A stretch of DNA of 39,645 bases. Source: Nemertoderma westbladi. Taxonomy: Eukaryota > Xenacoelomorpha > Nemertodermatida > Nemertodermatidae. Shown here piece by piece: positions 1-9,652 of the stretch (positions are counted from its first letter, which is position 1; the number at the start of each line of letters is the position of its first letter). The DNA lies in the NCBI GenBank assembly GCA_032718475.1, contig JAUCBJ010002296.1:1-39645 (forward strand). The letters run 5' to 3'. The notes under the pieces were generated by a model. That model did not search any database, had not been told where the DNA came from, and saw nothing but the letters and a program-made list of their open reading frames with translations. The position numbers and the translations under genes were made by a program.

Positions 1-240
1 CACAATTACCTTACGTTATACAGTACATACATATACGTTAACCTTTCTGGGATTCACCTATCAGGTATTCCCCTTTAAAACTTATATATATATATAGACC
101 CCACCTTTTCCTGTTAGTTGCCAGTACATAGTCTGATGCAGACCGGTAGGTCGAAAACGTTTACTATTGTATCTTTATCTAATATAATATAACCAGCTAA
201 AGACCCTCAATACTTTATTTTTTATCATCTTTACTCTATA
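1..240 (+). repeat. Penelope-like terminal repeat remnant (probable)
   Basis: This non-coding segment holds a short (TA)n run at 85-98 and a hammerhead-like core at 133-156 (separate entry). An AT-rich stretch follows, with a possible polyadenylation-type region to ~230. Penelope-like retroelements are known to carry hammerhead ribozymes in their terminal repeats, and the arrangement here fits that. No coding part of such an element adjoins it, so it would be a solo terminal fragment. The assignment is inference from the motif; the boundaries are not defined. Confidence 0.35.
133..160 (+). ncRNA. Hammerhead-ribozyme-like core, probably degenerate
   Basis: The order is CTGATG (133-138), two bases CA, then a 4-bp stem GACC/GGTC (141-144 with 149-152) closed by a GGTA loop, then GAAA (153-156). 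A hammerhead core is CUGANGA, stem II, GAAA. The match is good except that one extra base (C139) lies between CTGATG and the A that should complete the core. Stems I and III were not convincingly found. It may be an inactive relic or a chance match. Confidence 0.35.
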
Positions 241-1871
241 CAATGACAATGAGAAGGGAAGTAAGTCGTTTCTTAGAATTCTACAAGCAGTCAGGTAATT
301 AATCCACACAAAGTCAACAGGCATGGGAATGTGTTGACTTATGTTTATTGGGTATTGTCTGCCGTAGGGTATGTGTTATGTCTCCAACAAGTAGTAGGCG
401 AATGAGCAGCACTAATGTATTGTGGAGGGTGGTTACTATATGTCACTACGGAGTATAAACAAAGGTAAACAAAGGAGTAGCCTATAGAAGTATGTGGATG
501 TACTAAGCGACTAATTGACTAGCAAGGTAATGTTGTTGTGGGCAAGCTGTAAGTTGCCTTAATAGTTAAATTCAGTTAGGTGTTTAAATAAACACTGTCG
601 AGATTATTTCTGCAACGGAATGTTATTAATATTATGGACAAATATATTATTCTGGAGTCCAAACAAATGGATATGTTTAGAGTGGAAATTGGAGTGGGGG
701 TGTCTGGCCCCTGTTCTAAACGCAAGGATTAATATATATTAAGATTGGGCCTGTCACTGGCTGCTAAATAAGCAGTTCAACGGCCTAAATGGAGATGTAA
801 TAAATGATTATTATATTATAGTACGTAGGTGATAGGACGTACCTAAGCAGTCTCTCAGGGGCTGTAACACAATGTTACAGATTTAGAACAATATGGCTTG
901 TTCTTTAAAACAATAATAATATGTAGGGTGTATGTACGATAGAGCAAATATAATACCATGGTTACTTAAGTTACTGAAATAAAAATCCGAAAAAGGCAAT
1001 ACAATTTTAATAATAACGTCCGTAACATACCACACAAACATCGACCAAATTATTAAGTAATGGTAATGAGTGTAGTAATTTATCAGTAATTAGTCGCTTC
1101 ACATGCAGGGATCACCTTGTATTTTACTCCCGCAGGTAATAAGGCCTTACTTTCTCACTGACTTCGCAAACTGGCAACTAATAATGTCAAAATTCAACTA
1201 CAGCCACACAAGTAAACTCTCTAAATTAATCCACAATTTCAATGGAATGTACCTGCAATTCTTGCACTCGCGCAATCTTGCACAAACGGAATTCGCAAAC
1301 TGTTGTTACAATACCAAACACGTCAAACCAAACAATCAGTACCACACCAAATAATATCAGGATTATCAATGTTGTCTGTTGTCAAATAATGCCCTCCGTA
1401 TTAGGCAAGCCTGATGCGCTTGAGTCTGTGTCGATAGCTTGTGGATTACAACTCCCTCGGGTGACACAATACTTACTTTCCTACATGTTCGGAGGATTTC
1501 ACATTGGGGACAATGCAGTATTTCAAATCCTTCAACAATTCGTCAATGGGGCATTCCGTTCTCAATATCAAGCAGAATAAAAACATATACGAATAACACA
1601 GCACTAGTTCTACACATATTTGAAGCAGTTTGTTTACATGGGAAATTGCTGAATGACGTAGGTGTAATAAAGTGATCAGTTTTACTACGACCTACTATAA
1701 TCAGCTCCTAAGATGTTAAGATGGATTATAACTTGGGTGGGGGAACACTGTCCTGGGGGCAGTGTTGAGAAATAATTTTCACTGTCGAGGCTTTTACTGG
1801 CTGGCTGACAATAAACTAACAATTGTTCCCAAGCTTAAGTCTTGCGTCTATGTAAAGGTCCTGTATATGCT
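241..1871. other. Intergenic, no recognisable gene
   Basis: This is AT-rich sequence with only short overlapping frames (longest about 112 codons at 1242-1580, plus strand). None has recognisable domains, and frames overlap each other on the same strand. No RNA gene, long repeat or inverted repeat was recognised here. Confidence 0.5.
1864..1871 (+). repeat. Target-site duplication, left copy (TATATGCT)
   Basis: TATATGCT lies immediately outside the left terminal inverted repeat of the hAT-like element and is repeated exactly at 3464-3471. Confidence 0.75.
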
Positions 1872-2420
1872 CATGGCCGGCGCCAATGGGGTGCAAGGGG
1901 TGCAGCTGCACTCCCCAAAAAGTGATAAAAGGTCCGCAATTGGACGAATATATTTTCATTGTGGACTAATACAAAAAATTTTGTGTAATTATTAAACCAA
2001 AAGAACACACAGTCACTTGAATCTTATTCTAATCAGATTTCTGTCCATTTATATTACTGGGTGTTCTGGTATTACTTGCTGTCAACAGTGAACATCATAC
2101 CGATACCACTACACACTACACCTCTATTACATTACCTGCAAGTTAGATATATATTTTCAATGTTTAGTTCATTTACTTTCGGTTTAGTGTTTAGTACAGG
2201 TAGCAGCAACAAGCAACTAACAGACAATAGGTCGCAATTCAATTCAACCTTAGTATACTACTGGTAGCAAAGCAATACCAGACCACCAGTACTGTCCTAC
2301 TTCCTGTATACTTTTATACTAAATAGCTGGTTTGATTTTGTTATAATCAGCCGATTTTCCTGAATTATTATAGGCTGTAAGATGCGATTGCCTAAAATCT
2401 AAGTTTAGCTGCATGGGTAC

Positions 2421-2690
2421 GGCACCAGAATGGCACCAAAATTGGGTTTGAATTACCATAAATATTTATAACATAGTTTCATCGTGATCAGCGACCTCGA
2501 AAACCCGTATACATTCAGAATTATCAAAACAAACACAAAATTGTTTAGTTTAACATTTTTTTACTTACGTTTCGTCCTGGGGGACCAAAATAGCACCAAA
2601 AATGATGGTTGCATCGCCAGAAAATATTTTAAACAAGTTTTATCGTGACCAGCGAGCTCGTAAACCCTTATACCATCAAAATTGTAATTT
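2421..2690 (+). repeat. Two diverged ~100-bp direct repeats inside the hAT-like element
   Basis: About 2421-2520 and 2594-2690 share the same word order: GCACCAAAA, an AATATTT word, ATCGTGA(T/C)CAGCGA, CTCG(A/T)AAACCC and AT(A/C)CA near the end. They read as an old internal tandem duplication. Confidence 0.6.
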
Positions 2691-2711
2691 TTGAGCCAAG
2701 ATCTAAAATGA

Positions 2712-2725
2712 CCCCCCCCCCCCCC
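2712..2725 (+). repeat. C14 homopolymer and CCCGGGCC repeat
   Basis: Fourteen consecutive C residues run into GGGCC. The word CCCGGGCC recurs at about 2748-2755. This is low-complexity sequence inside the hAT-like element and may be length-uncertain in the assembly. Confidence 0.8.
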
Positions 2726-3485
2726 GGGCCAATTACGTTGTAAAATAGCCCGGGCCAGATAGGGTTAAATCAAGGTTGATTAAAATCCGATCTAATTAAA
2801 ATCACCTATTCCGTTTTACTCACTCCATCCAATATTCCGGTATCAGTCTGCAGTAATCAACCATTTGTTCAACCAAATTAAAGTCTAGGTTGTTTTATTG
2901 TTGAATTAAATATTTTTTAAGTAAGATTTTTAAGTATTTTTTAAATTTATTAATTTGAATGTGTTAGAAGTATTTCACAGTATAAGTTAGAATACTGGTG
3001 GGTTTATTATATCAAAATCAAAATACTTCGTTGGAGACAGGAGGGAAACGCAAAACCTGCCTTGGCGAATTCATGTCCCGCCTCAATGTTAAATTCTCAA
3101 TTTAGGGAAAGGAGCAGGTTACAGTGGCACGTTATTTTAACCAAAACAATAAACTAAACACAATAGTACAGGTTACAGTTTTATTTTTGAGAGTAATCAG
3201 ACTTTATTTGTGTCGGAATTTCCCCTGGAGAGGGATGAATTTTTATTGCGTCCATAATTTAGTATCATTTAATCATATCATTTAATAGGTTCACTCTAAC
3301 TTTTTCTAACTATCTGATACAAAGTGTAAAATTTTCTAGGTTAGCGGCCTAAACTGATACCGGTGCAATGCAGCAATGTGTAATATTTTGTTTCGATGGT
3401 AACAAAAAAGGTCCGCTTTTTCAACATCTGCACCCCCCAAGAAAAATCCTGGCGCCGGCCATGTATATGCTAGTCCATGAAGACT

Positions 3486-3491
3486 ATCGTT
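3486..3491 (+). repeat. Target-site duplication, left copy (ATCGTT)
   Basis: ATCGTT immediately precedes the left end TATGGGGCGCC of the foldback element and is repeated exactly at 4362-4367 after the right end GGCGCCCCATA. Confidence 0.6.
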
Positions 3492-4361
3492 TATGGGGCG
3501 CCGTTTGGGCCAAAAATAAAAAAAACATATTATATTAAAAAGTTATAATGGTATGTTTTTTTATCTTGCCGTTTGGGCCAAAAGTTGTAATGGTATGTTT
3601 TTTTATCTTGCCGTTTGGGCCAAAAATAGCTGAGAGGGAAATTTGAATTATCACTTTCTATATACTGTATTTATAGCAATTGCAATTATCATCATACCTG
3701 TGAGCCTGTCTGCCTATACATGATTGTGGATTGTATTTACACACGGCAGCACGGTACCGTATCGCTGGAGGAGTGGACTTTAGGCTTACCTCCCGCTGTA
3801 TGGGCCTTGGCCTACCGGTACTCATATACTGTCACTGCGTAATGCTGTAATGTAGCGTTAGGCTGTTAGGTACAAATGACATTCTGACATTAATGCCTCA
3901 GTATTGCAGTATTGTGGACCACAAGATGTAGGCCTATCACAAGCACAATGTGTAATGCTACAGGGCCTAAAGTATACTGATTTGTACCTAACAGCCTAAC
4001 GCATTACAGCATTACCCAGTGACAGTATATGAGTACTGGTAGGCCAAGGCCCATACAGCCATACAGCGGGAGGTAAGCCTAAAGTCCACTCCTACAGCGA
4101 TACGGTACACCGTGTGTAAATACAATCCACAATCATGTATAGGCAGACAGGCTCACAGGTATGATGATAATTGCAATTGCTAAATACAGTATATAGAAAG
4201 TGATAATTCAAATTTCCCTCTCAGCTATTTTTGGCCCAAACGGCAAGATAAAAAAACATACCATTACAACTTTTGGCCCAAACGGCAAGATAAAAAACAT
4301 ACCATTATAACTTTTTAATATAATATGTTTTTTTTATTTTTGGCCCAAACGGCGCCCCATA
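3492..4361. mobile_element. Foldback (long-TIR) DNA element, 870 bp
   Basis: Two arms, about 3492-3878 and 3979-4361, are inverse complements along nearly their whole length. Small differences include one copy having a few extra bases near 3843-3860. A unique ~100-bp centre separates them. Tips are TATGGGGCGCC and GGCGCCCCATA, flanked by ATCGTT on both sides. Each arm carries two direct copies of a ~42-bp subrepeat built on GCCGTTTGGGCCAAAA near the tip. There is no coding capacity. This is the architecture of a foldback or long-TIR MITE mobilised in trans. A 6-bp duplication does not settle the superfamily. Confidence 0.8.
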
Positions 4362-4367
4362 ATCGTT

Positions 4368-4933
4368 GCCTCAGGATACCTACCACATGGTAGAATCGTT
4401 CACTGAATTTGTGAATATTATATATATTGTATAATATATATTTGTCTGTATATTTGTGTTTTTATATGGCTTGTAGATGCGATTATCGGTTCTTTCCAGT
4501 TCTTTCCTATCAGAACTTTCCAAGATAGTAGATTCTGAAATAAGTACTGGTATAGGTATAAGAAAATCAGTGGGATCACATATGTTTTATGTTGTTTTAC
4601 AGGGCACAGTTACAATACGCACAATTGTGCGAAATCGTTATATTAGCCGGCATAACATTTTCATCGAACTCTTCTTTGCCACAATCCAAACAGTAGGATC
4701 GGTAAGTGCCTCTGAAGTCCTTCATACTCGTAGCGAGTCGTAGGCCTAATCATACAGCAATATTGGACAAATAAAATATTAAAATAATTATAAAATAATA
4801 ATAAAATGAATAATTAATAAAATAGTGATAAATTAGAAATGTCTGAATTTAAATATAATCTCTCTTATATTATAATCTAAATCTAATTCATTAGGCCTAA
4901 TTCTGTACCAGTAAGGTAGCCTCATTAATTAGG
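4368..4933. other. Intergenic, no recognisable gene
   Basis: AT-rich sequence with a short frame of 88 codons at 4477-4743 (+) that has no recognisable domain. It ends at the microsatellite that terminates the L2-like LINE. Confidence 0.5.
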
Positions 4934-4936
4934 TAA

Positions 4937-4961
4937 TAATAATAATAATAATAATAATATA
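4937..4961 (+). repeat. (TAA)n microsatellite at the LINE 3' end
   Basis: Tandem TAA triplets mark the tail of the minus-strand L2-like element. They are followed by TATTTATATAGCGCC, which belongs to the element 3' end. Confidence 0.8.
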
Positions 4962-5508
4962 TATTTATTTATATAGCGCCAAATTTACATCATATACGTA
5001 CTCTAAGGCGCTGACAACACATAGTTACACAGTAATTAATAGTTCGTGACTGCAATAGCAATAGTTATGAAATAAAAATCAACTAAATTAATGTAGTAAT
5101 TAAAAACCAACAATAAAAACATCATAAAATATAGTAAAAACAAACAATAAAAACGATCATCATAAATATAGTAGCATATAGTAAAAAAACAAACAATAAA
5201 AAACGATCATCGCAAGCATTCCAGTGCGGGTTAAGTTAAAAAGTAATTAATGGCAGAATAGAATTTAATGGCAGTGATAATGAATTAAAATTAAAAATAA
5301 AAAACCGTAAAAACAACTGTTATGGTGGACTTTTTAAGATTTAAAATATATTGATGTTAAAAACAATCGTGTATACATCCAGTACTTAAGTTAAAATTAA
5401 ATTTAAAATTGAAAGTAATTAATTAAAAAAAAGTCAGTCGTCCATAAAAACAAATAAAATAATGTTTAGTTTAGATTTAACTTCATAGGCACAGCGTAAT
5501 ATAGGACA

Positions 5509-8481
5509 CTAGTTTACGTGGTATTCCAGATTGTACAGGTGAGTTTTTAGACGTTTCTTAAAAATTCCCACATTCGATGATTCGCGTATGGCCGGAGGCA
5601 ATGCGTTCCATACAGTTGGAGCAGCAATGGAGAACGATCGCCTACCATAATGTTCCGTATTGTAGCGAGGGACCACGAGTAAACCCAGCCCGCTGGATCG
5701 TATCTCGCGGATGGGTATGTACGGAGTTAGTAAGTCGCTTAGATACTTCGGGGCACAGTTATTTACGCATTTCCAAGTTAGCAAGGCAATTTTAAAGTCG
5801 ATACGGCGAACTATAGGTAACCAGTGCAATGCTTTTAGGGTTGGAGTTATATGGTCCCTCTTCTTTACACCACATAGAAGTCGAGCCGCGGAGTTTTGAA
5901 CGTACTGTAGTTTCTGAATGGATTTTTTTGGCAGACCGTAGTAGAGAGAATTATTGGCGTCAAGGTTTGATGTTACAAGTGCGTGTATAAGTATTTCCAT
6001 GTTTTGTTTGTTGACATATCGCTTTATCTTTGAAAGATTCCTTAAATGGAAGAATGCCTCACGAACGGTGATTCCTATTTGCTTGCACATTGTAAGCTGA
6101 GAGTCTAATTCGAACCCGATATTGCGAACGTTTGGGCTGCACGATATTATGTCGCTCCCAATGGTCAGTACTGGGGGGTCCTGCTGAATGCCGAACCTGG
6201 ACTGCAATAACAGGACTTTAGTTTTATCGGAATTCATTTTTAAGTAGTTTTTATCCATCCACTCCAGCACATCCACGAGGCAACTCTCAGTTACTTTTAC
6301 AGCGCTGTTTAATTCAATTAGCTTGAAAATCAAATATAATTGGGTATCATCCGCGTAGAAATGACAATGTAGACCATGCCGCTTTATTACAGGTGATAGT
6401 GAACGCGTGTATACCGTAAACAGAATCGGACCCAATACCGAACCCTGTGGTAGTCCATAGCGGAGGTGCTTTGCGATGGAATATGTATTCCCAATACGCA
6501 CCTGTTGCGAGCGGTCTGATAGATATGATACGAACCATTTAAGGGCGACGCCATCAATGCCAATGTCGTGTTTAAGTATCTGCAATAGTTTGCTATGTTC
6601 AACCGTGTCGAATGCCGCGCTTAAATCAAGTGTGATAAACAAACAGACCGAACCATCGTCAATTCCACGAAGTACCGTATCAGCAACAGATAACAAGGCA
6701 GTTTCCGTACCGTATAATGGGCGGTAGGCACTCTGGTAGGGTTCATGCAGACCGTTCAGATTCATGTGGTGCTTTAACTGCTCTACCACCACCTTCTCAG
6801 TTAATTTGGACATGTACAGTAAGTTCAAAACCGGTCTAAAGTGATTAAGTATTTCCGGGTCTAATCGCAATTTCTTTAGTATTGGTGTGAGAATTGCTTC
6901 TTTGAAACGCGAAGCCACAGTTCCAGTTCGTAAAGATAAGTTAATTATCAATGTAATGACCATCAATAGTGGTTTTAAGGACATCTTTAGTATGCTGGTT
7001 GGAATCGGGTCACGTGGACTTGATTTTGACTTCGAGTCGCTTATCAGTTTTTCTACGCCGTCGCTCGTTACGTCACAAAATTTGTGAAGAACCGGCGCTG
7101 GAAGCGTCCCGGATGGTGAGGGAGGCGTCCCGGACGGCGCAGGAGGTACCCCGGATGGAGCGAGAGGCGCCCCGGATGATGTGGGAGGCGTCCCTAACAG
7201 TCCGGGAGGCGTCCCGGACGGTGCTGGAGGCATCCCGGACGGTGAGGGGGGTTTTGCGGACGGTGCGGGAGGTATCCCGGAAGGTGCGCGAGGCATCCCG
7301 GATGGCGTGGGAGGCGTACCAGATGGCCTGGGAGGCGTCCCGCATGGCGTGGGAGGAGGCACCCCGGACGGCGCGGGAGGCGTACCAGATGGCCTGGGAG
7401 GCATACCGGATGGCCTGGGAGGCGACCCGCATGGCGTGGGAGGAGGCACCCCGGACGGCGCGGGCGGCACCCCGGACGGCGCGGGCAGCACCCCGGACGG
7501 CGAGGGAGGCGTCCCGGATGGCGTGGGAGGCGTCCCGGATGGCGTGGGAGGCGTCCCGGATGACGTCCTATTGTGGTTTAGACCATCTCGAATAGATTTA
7601 ATCTTATTATCGAAGTAGTTTACAAATCTGTTAGCTAATTCCAATTCAGAATTATGTCTCGGTAATATAACCTTATTTCCTCGGTGTAAAACTTTATTGA
7701 CGACTTTAAATAGTGTTTTTAGGTCCTCTGAATTGTTCTTGATTATCCCGCTATAATATTGTTCCTTAGCGATGGCCGCCGCTACCTTGTAACATTGGTT
7801 TCTGTATTCCAAGAGATCAACATGCAGTTTCGTTGTCCGATATTTGCGCTCCAATCGGCGTCTAGTTCTCTTCTTATTGGCTATTGACTCGGTATACCAT
7901 GGTGCCATTGGACGCTCAATTACTGTCTTCGTTACCAATGGTGCATGTCTATCCAGTAGTGATAATAGTGTTTTGTCATAGAGTTCTACCAGTTGGTCAA
8001 CATCATGCGGTAGTGGGTTTACACATAATGCTGATGTTTCGATATCTGAAATCAAGTTGCCCATGTTTATACGGCTCAGTTTCCTGTGCGAAATAATATT
8101 TTTTACCGCAAGAGGTTTTGGTAGTGATATATCAAAACATATTAAGTAGTGATCCGAGATACCGATGTCACACACCCGTATATCCTTAATTATATCGATA
8201 TCGTCTTTGTGCATCAACACCAAATCTAAAGTGTGTCCTTTGCGTGTGTTGTTGTGGTGTTGCAGGTGCTGCTGTTGGCTAGGCGGCACTGTACGTACTA
8301 CAGTCTGACAGTACACAACGTGCGACCTACAGTATCCCACAATGTCTGACTGTTGACTGCCCCGTGATAGTGAAAGTATATTGGTGTATGTACAAGGACT
8401 ACCATATTGGGGCGAGCCACGTAGTAATGAGTCCGGGCTGGATGGTATCCCTACATATGCCAGATCATTGTTACTGATCAT
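5509..8481 (-). CDS. L2-like LINE ORF2: endonuclease remnant, proline repeat, reverse transcriptase
   Basis: One uninterrupted frame of 990 codons. Residues ~75-120 hold the end of the endonuclease (GHTLDLVL, then the ISDHYLICFD motif). The upstream catalytic part is missing, so the protein cannot cut target DNA as it stands. Residues ~308-463 are 22 tandem 7- or 8-residue units of type SGxPPxP, encoded by a 21-bp minisatellite. Then comes a full RT: PIPTSILK, the DLSAAFD motif, GLPQGSVLGP, and the catalytic FYADDTQLYL. The C-terminus ends with WNALPPAIRESS and FKKRLKTHLY, as usual for L2. The start is a formal ATG only; the first ~70 residues match nothing I recognise. An open frame this long suggests a fairly young copy. 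Confidence 0.85.
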   Translation of the reverse strand: MISNNDLAYVGIPSSPDSLLRGSPQYGSPCTYTNILSLSRGSQQSDIVGYCRSHVVYCQTVVRTVPPSQQQHLQHHNNTRKGHTLDLVLMHKDDIDIIKDIRVCDIGISDHYLICFDISLPKPLAVKNIISHRKLSRINMGNLISDIETSALCVNPLPHDVDQLVELYDKTLLSLLDRHAPLVTKTVIERPMAPWYTESIANKKRTRRRLERKYRTTKLHVDLLEYRNQCYKVAAAIAKEQYYSGIIKNNSEDLKTLFKVVNKVLHRGNKVILPRHNSELELANRFVNYFDNKIKSIRDGLNHNRTSSGTPPTPSGTPPTPSGTPPSPSGVLPAPSGVPPAPSGVPPPTPCGSPPRPSGMPPRPSGTPPAPSGVPPPTPCGTPPRPSGTPPTPSGMPRAPSGIPPAPSAKPPSPSGMPPAPSGTPPGLLGTPPTSSGAPLAPSGVPPAPSGTPPSPSGTLPAPVLHKFCDVTSDGVEKLISDSKSKSSPRDPIPTSILKMSLKPLLMVITLIINLSLRTGTVASRFKEAILTPILKKLRLDPEILNHFRPVLNLLYMSKLTEKVVVEQLKHHMNLNGLHEPYQSAYRPLYGTETALLSVADTVLRGIDDGSVCLFITLDLSAAFDTVEHSKLLQILKHDIGIDGVALKWFVSYLSDRSQQVRIGNTYSIAKHLRYGLPQGSVLGPILFTVYTRSLSPVIKRHGLHCHFYADDTQLYLIFKLIELNSAVKVTESCLVDVLEWMDKNYLKMNSDKTKVLLLQSRFGIQQDPPVLTIGSDIISCSPNVRNIGFELDSQLTMCKQIGITVREAFFHLRNLSKIKRYVNKQNMEILIHALVTSNLDANNSLYYGLPKKSIQKLQYVQNSAARLLCGVKKRDHITPTLKALHWLPIVRRIDFKIALLTWKCVNNCAPKYLSDLLTPYIPIREIRSSGLGLLVVPRYNTEHYGRRSFSIAAPTVWNALPPAIRESSNVGIFKKRLKTHLYNLEYHVN
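7093..7560 (-). repeat. 21-bp coding minisatellite, 22 units
   Basis: There are twenty-two units, twenty of 21 bp and two of 24 bp. Plus-strand form is roughly GGCGTCCCGGATGGCGTGGGA; read on the minus strand each codes SGxPPxP. It is GC-rich in an AT-rich window. It lies exactly between the endonuclease-side linker (ending GLNHNRTS) and the RT lead-in (VLHKFCDVTS). No frameshift occurs, because all unit lengths are multiples of three. The other strand is also open through the array, giving spurious frames there. Confidence 0.95.
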
Positions 8482-8814
8482 TGCTACTATTTGTTTTAAG
8501 TCACCCTTCTAGTGGTTTAAAATGATATATATATATATATCTTCGGTCACTTCAGTCATTGCTTAAACTAAAAATATGCCAGTAGATGATAATAAACATT
8601 ATCTAGTTGCATAGAGGAATTTCTTCTATCTAGGTTGGGAATGTGAAAACGATGATGTTGAGGCAACTTTGCAGGGTCAGCACATGTATCTGGGGCATAA
8701 TCTCGTTTGGTGGGTTCCGCATTTAATACATTCTCCCATAATATGCTAGCAGATGTACATCTTCTACTGAAAAGTGAACAGGGCGAATTCGGGCTACCAA
8801 GCCCGAATTAATGA
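8482..8814. other. Spacer, no recognisable gene
   Basis: Contains an (AT)n run at about 8524-8540 and no convincing frame. It may include the unresolved 5' junction of the L2-like LINE. Confidence 0.4.
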
Positions 8815-9240
8815 CTTTTAATGTTAATGGAAACTTGACAACAATTCATAATAATCCACAAACGAAGGTTGAAGACTTCCATACCTTGGATCTTGGATAA
8901 AGAGCAGCAAAAAAGACATAGAAGTCAAAGGCATTGGTAGCTCTATTAAAAATGGATATCATCTGGAAATCAGACCTAGTCAGACACCTGAAGAGCAAGT
9001 TCTTTTCAGCCACAGTGGAAAGTGTACTTTTATACTGGGGTGAGACCTGGACACCGACGAAATCGCTTAAACAACAAATTGATGGTTGTTACTAAAGACT
9101 ACTAAGGGCAGCTCTAAACATCACCTGGAGACAGCACATGACAACATTGAGCTTTATGGTATAATAGCACCGTAGTATCAACCACCCTCTGTGAACGCAT
9201 GTTAGGATTCAGTGGGCACTACTGCTAGAGAAGTAAACAA
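8815..9240 (+). pseudogene. LINE reverse transcriptase C-terminal fragment (plus-strand copy)
   Basis: Translation gives, with stops and frameshifts, NVNGNLTTI, MDIIWKSDLVRHLKSKFF, ATVESVLLYWGETWTPTKSL and RLLRAALNITWRQHMT. These match the C-terminal RT region of the LINE at 9273-12350 residue for residue in many places, but in the opposite orientation. The two copies therefore form an inverted repeat (8815-9240 against about 9840-10275). This copy has several stops (for example after DGCY) and is clearly dead. Only the thumb/C-terminal region is present. Confidence 0.85.
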
Positions 9241-9652
9241 ATGGTAATTTTCATCAGGTTGAGGGTGTTTTTGATTGATTGATTGATTTTTTTAACACTA
9301 TAGATAGGTTCAAAGTTTACAGCAAGATAGAGAGTAAGCAAAATGTAAAAAAAAATATGAAATGTAAGAAGACTTTTCAAAGAAGAGAAAGACAGACACA
9401 TTCAATGAAAAGAAAGTACAATAAGTTAAGGTGGGGTTGAGATTTTCCCCCTTTGGCACTTCGGTTGTGAAGTATGCCTCCCAAGCCCGTCTGCCCATAG
9501 ACACCTTAGGCGTTAACAGAATACTATAACAATATCTAGATTTAAATTTAAATTTATATAAACGGGATAAGGATGAAGCAAAAATAAAATTTTTGCAATA
9601 TTGTATTTCTGGTATTTCCCTTTGAAGATTTAATCGTACTGTACTACTACTA

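Larger units (their letters stand above)
1872..3463. mobile_element. Non-autonomous hAT-like DNA transposon, 1592 bp
   Basis: The element begins CATGGCCGGCGCCA (1872-1885) and ends with its exact inverse TGGCGCCGGCCATG (3450-3463). The inward sequence stays loosely symmetric: both sides have GGTGCAG and GGTCCG-type words. It is flanked by an exact 8-bp duplication TATATGCT (1864-1871, 3464-3471). An 8-bp duplication with a TIR starting CA and ending TG is the hAT pattern. No transposase frame is visible inside, so it would depend on an enzyme supplied elsewhere. The interior contains two diverged ~100-bp direct repeats and a C14 tract. Ends and duplication are seen; superfamily is inferred. 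Confidence 0.75.
4934..8480 (-). mobile_element. L2-like non-LTR retrotransposon, 5'-truncated
   Basis: On the minus strand this reads: partial apurinic-type endonuclease, proline-rich linker, complete reverse transcriptase, C-terminal domain, ~550-bp A-rich 3' untranslated region. The 3' end is an ATT-type microsatellite at 4937-4961. Next to it is a short AGCGCC...GGCGCT inverted pair typical of LINE tails of this group. The linker and RT wording match the L2/Maui branch of the CR1-L2 group. The 5' boundary is uncertain: endonuclease similarity stops near 8275, so the segment to 8480 may be host or unrelated sequence captured in the same frame. Confidence 0.85.

Noticed and set aside
1103-1675. 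Overlapping plus-strand frames of 78-112 codons
   Set aside because: Three frames overlap each other, have no recognised motif and low-complexity composition; they look like chance frames.
6969-7618. Plus-strand frames of 145 and 208 codons (repeat text GGVPDGxG and EASRMAW)
   Set aside because: They are reverse-strand readings of the 21-bp minisatellite inside the LINE ORF2; a stop-free unit of 21 bp opens frames on both strands.
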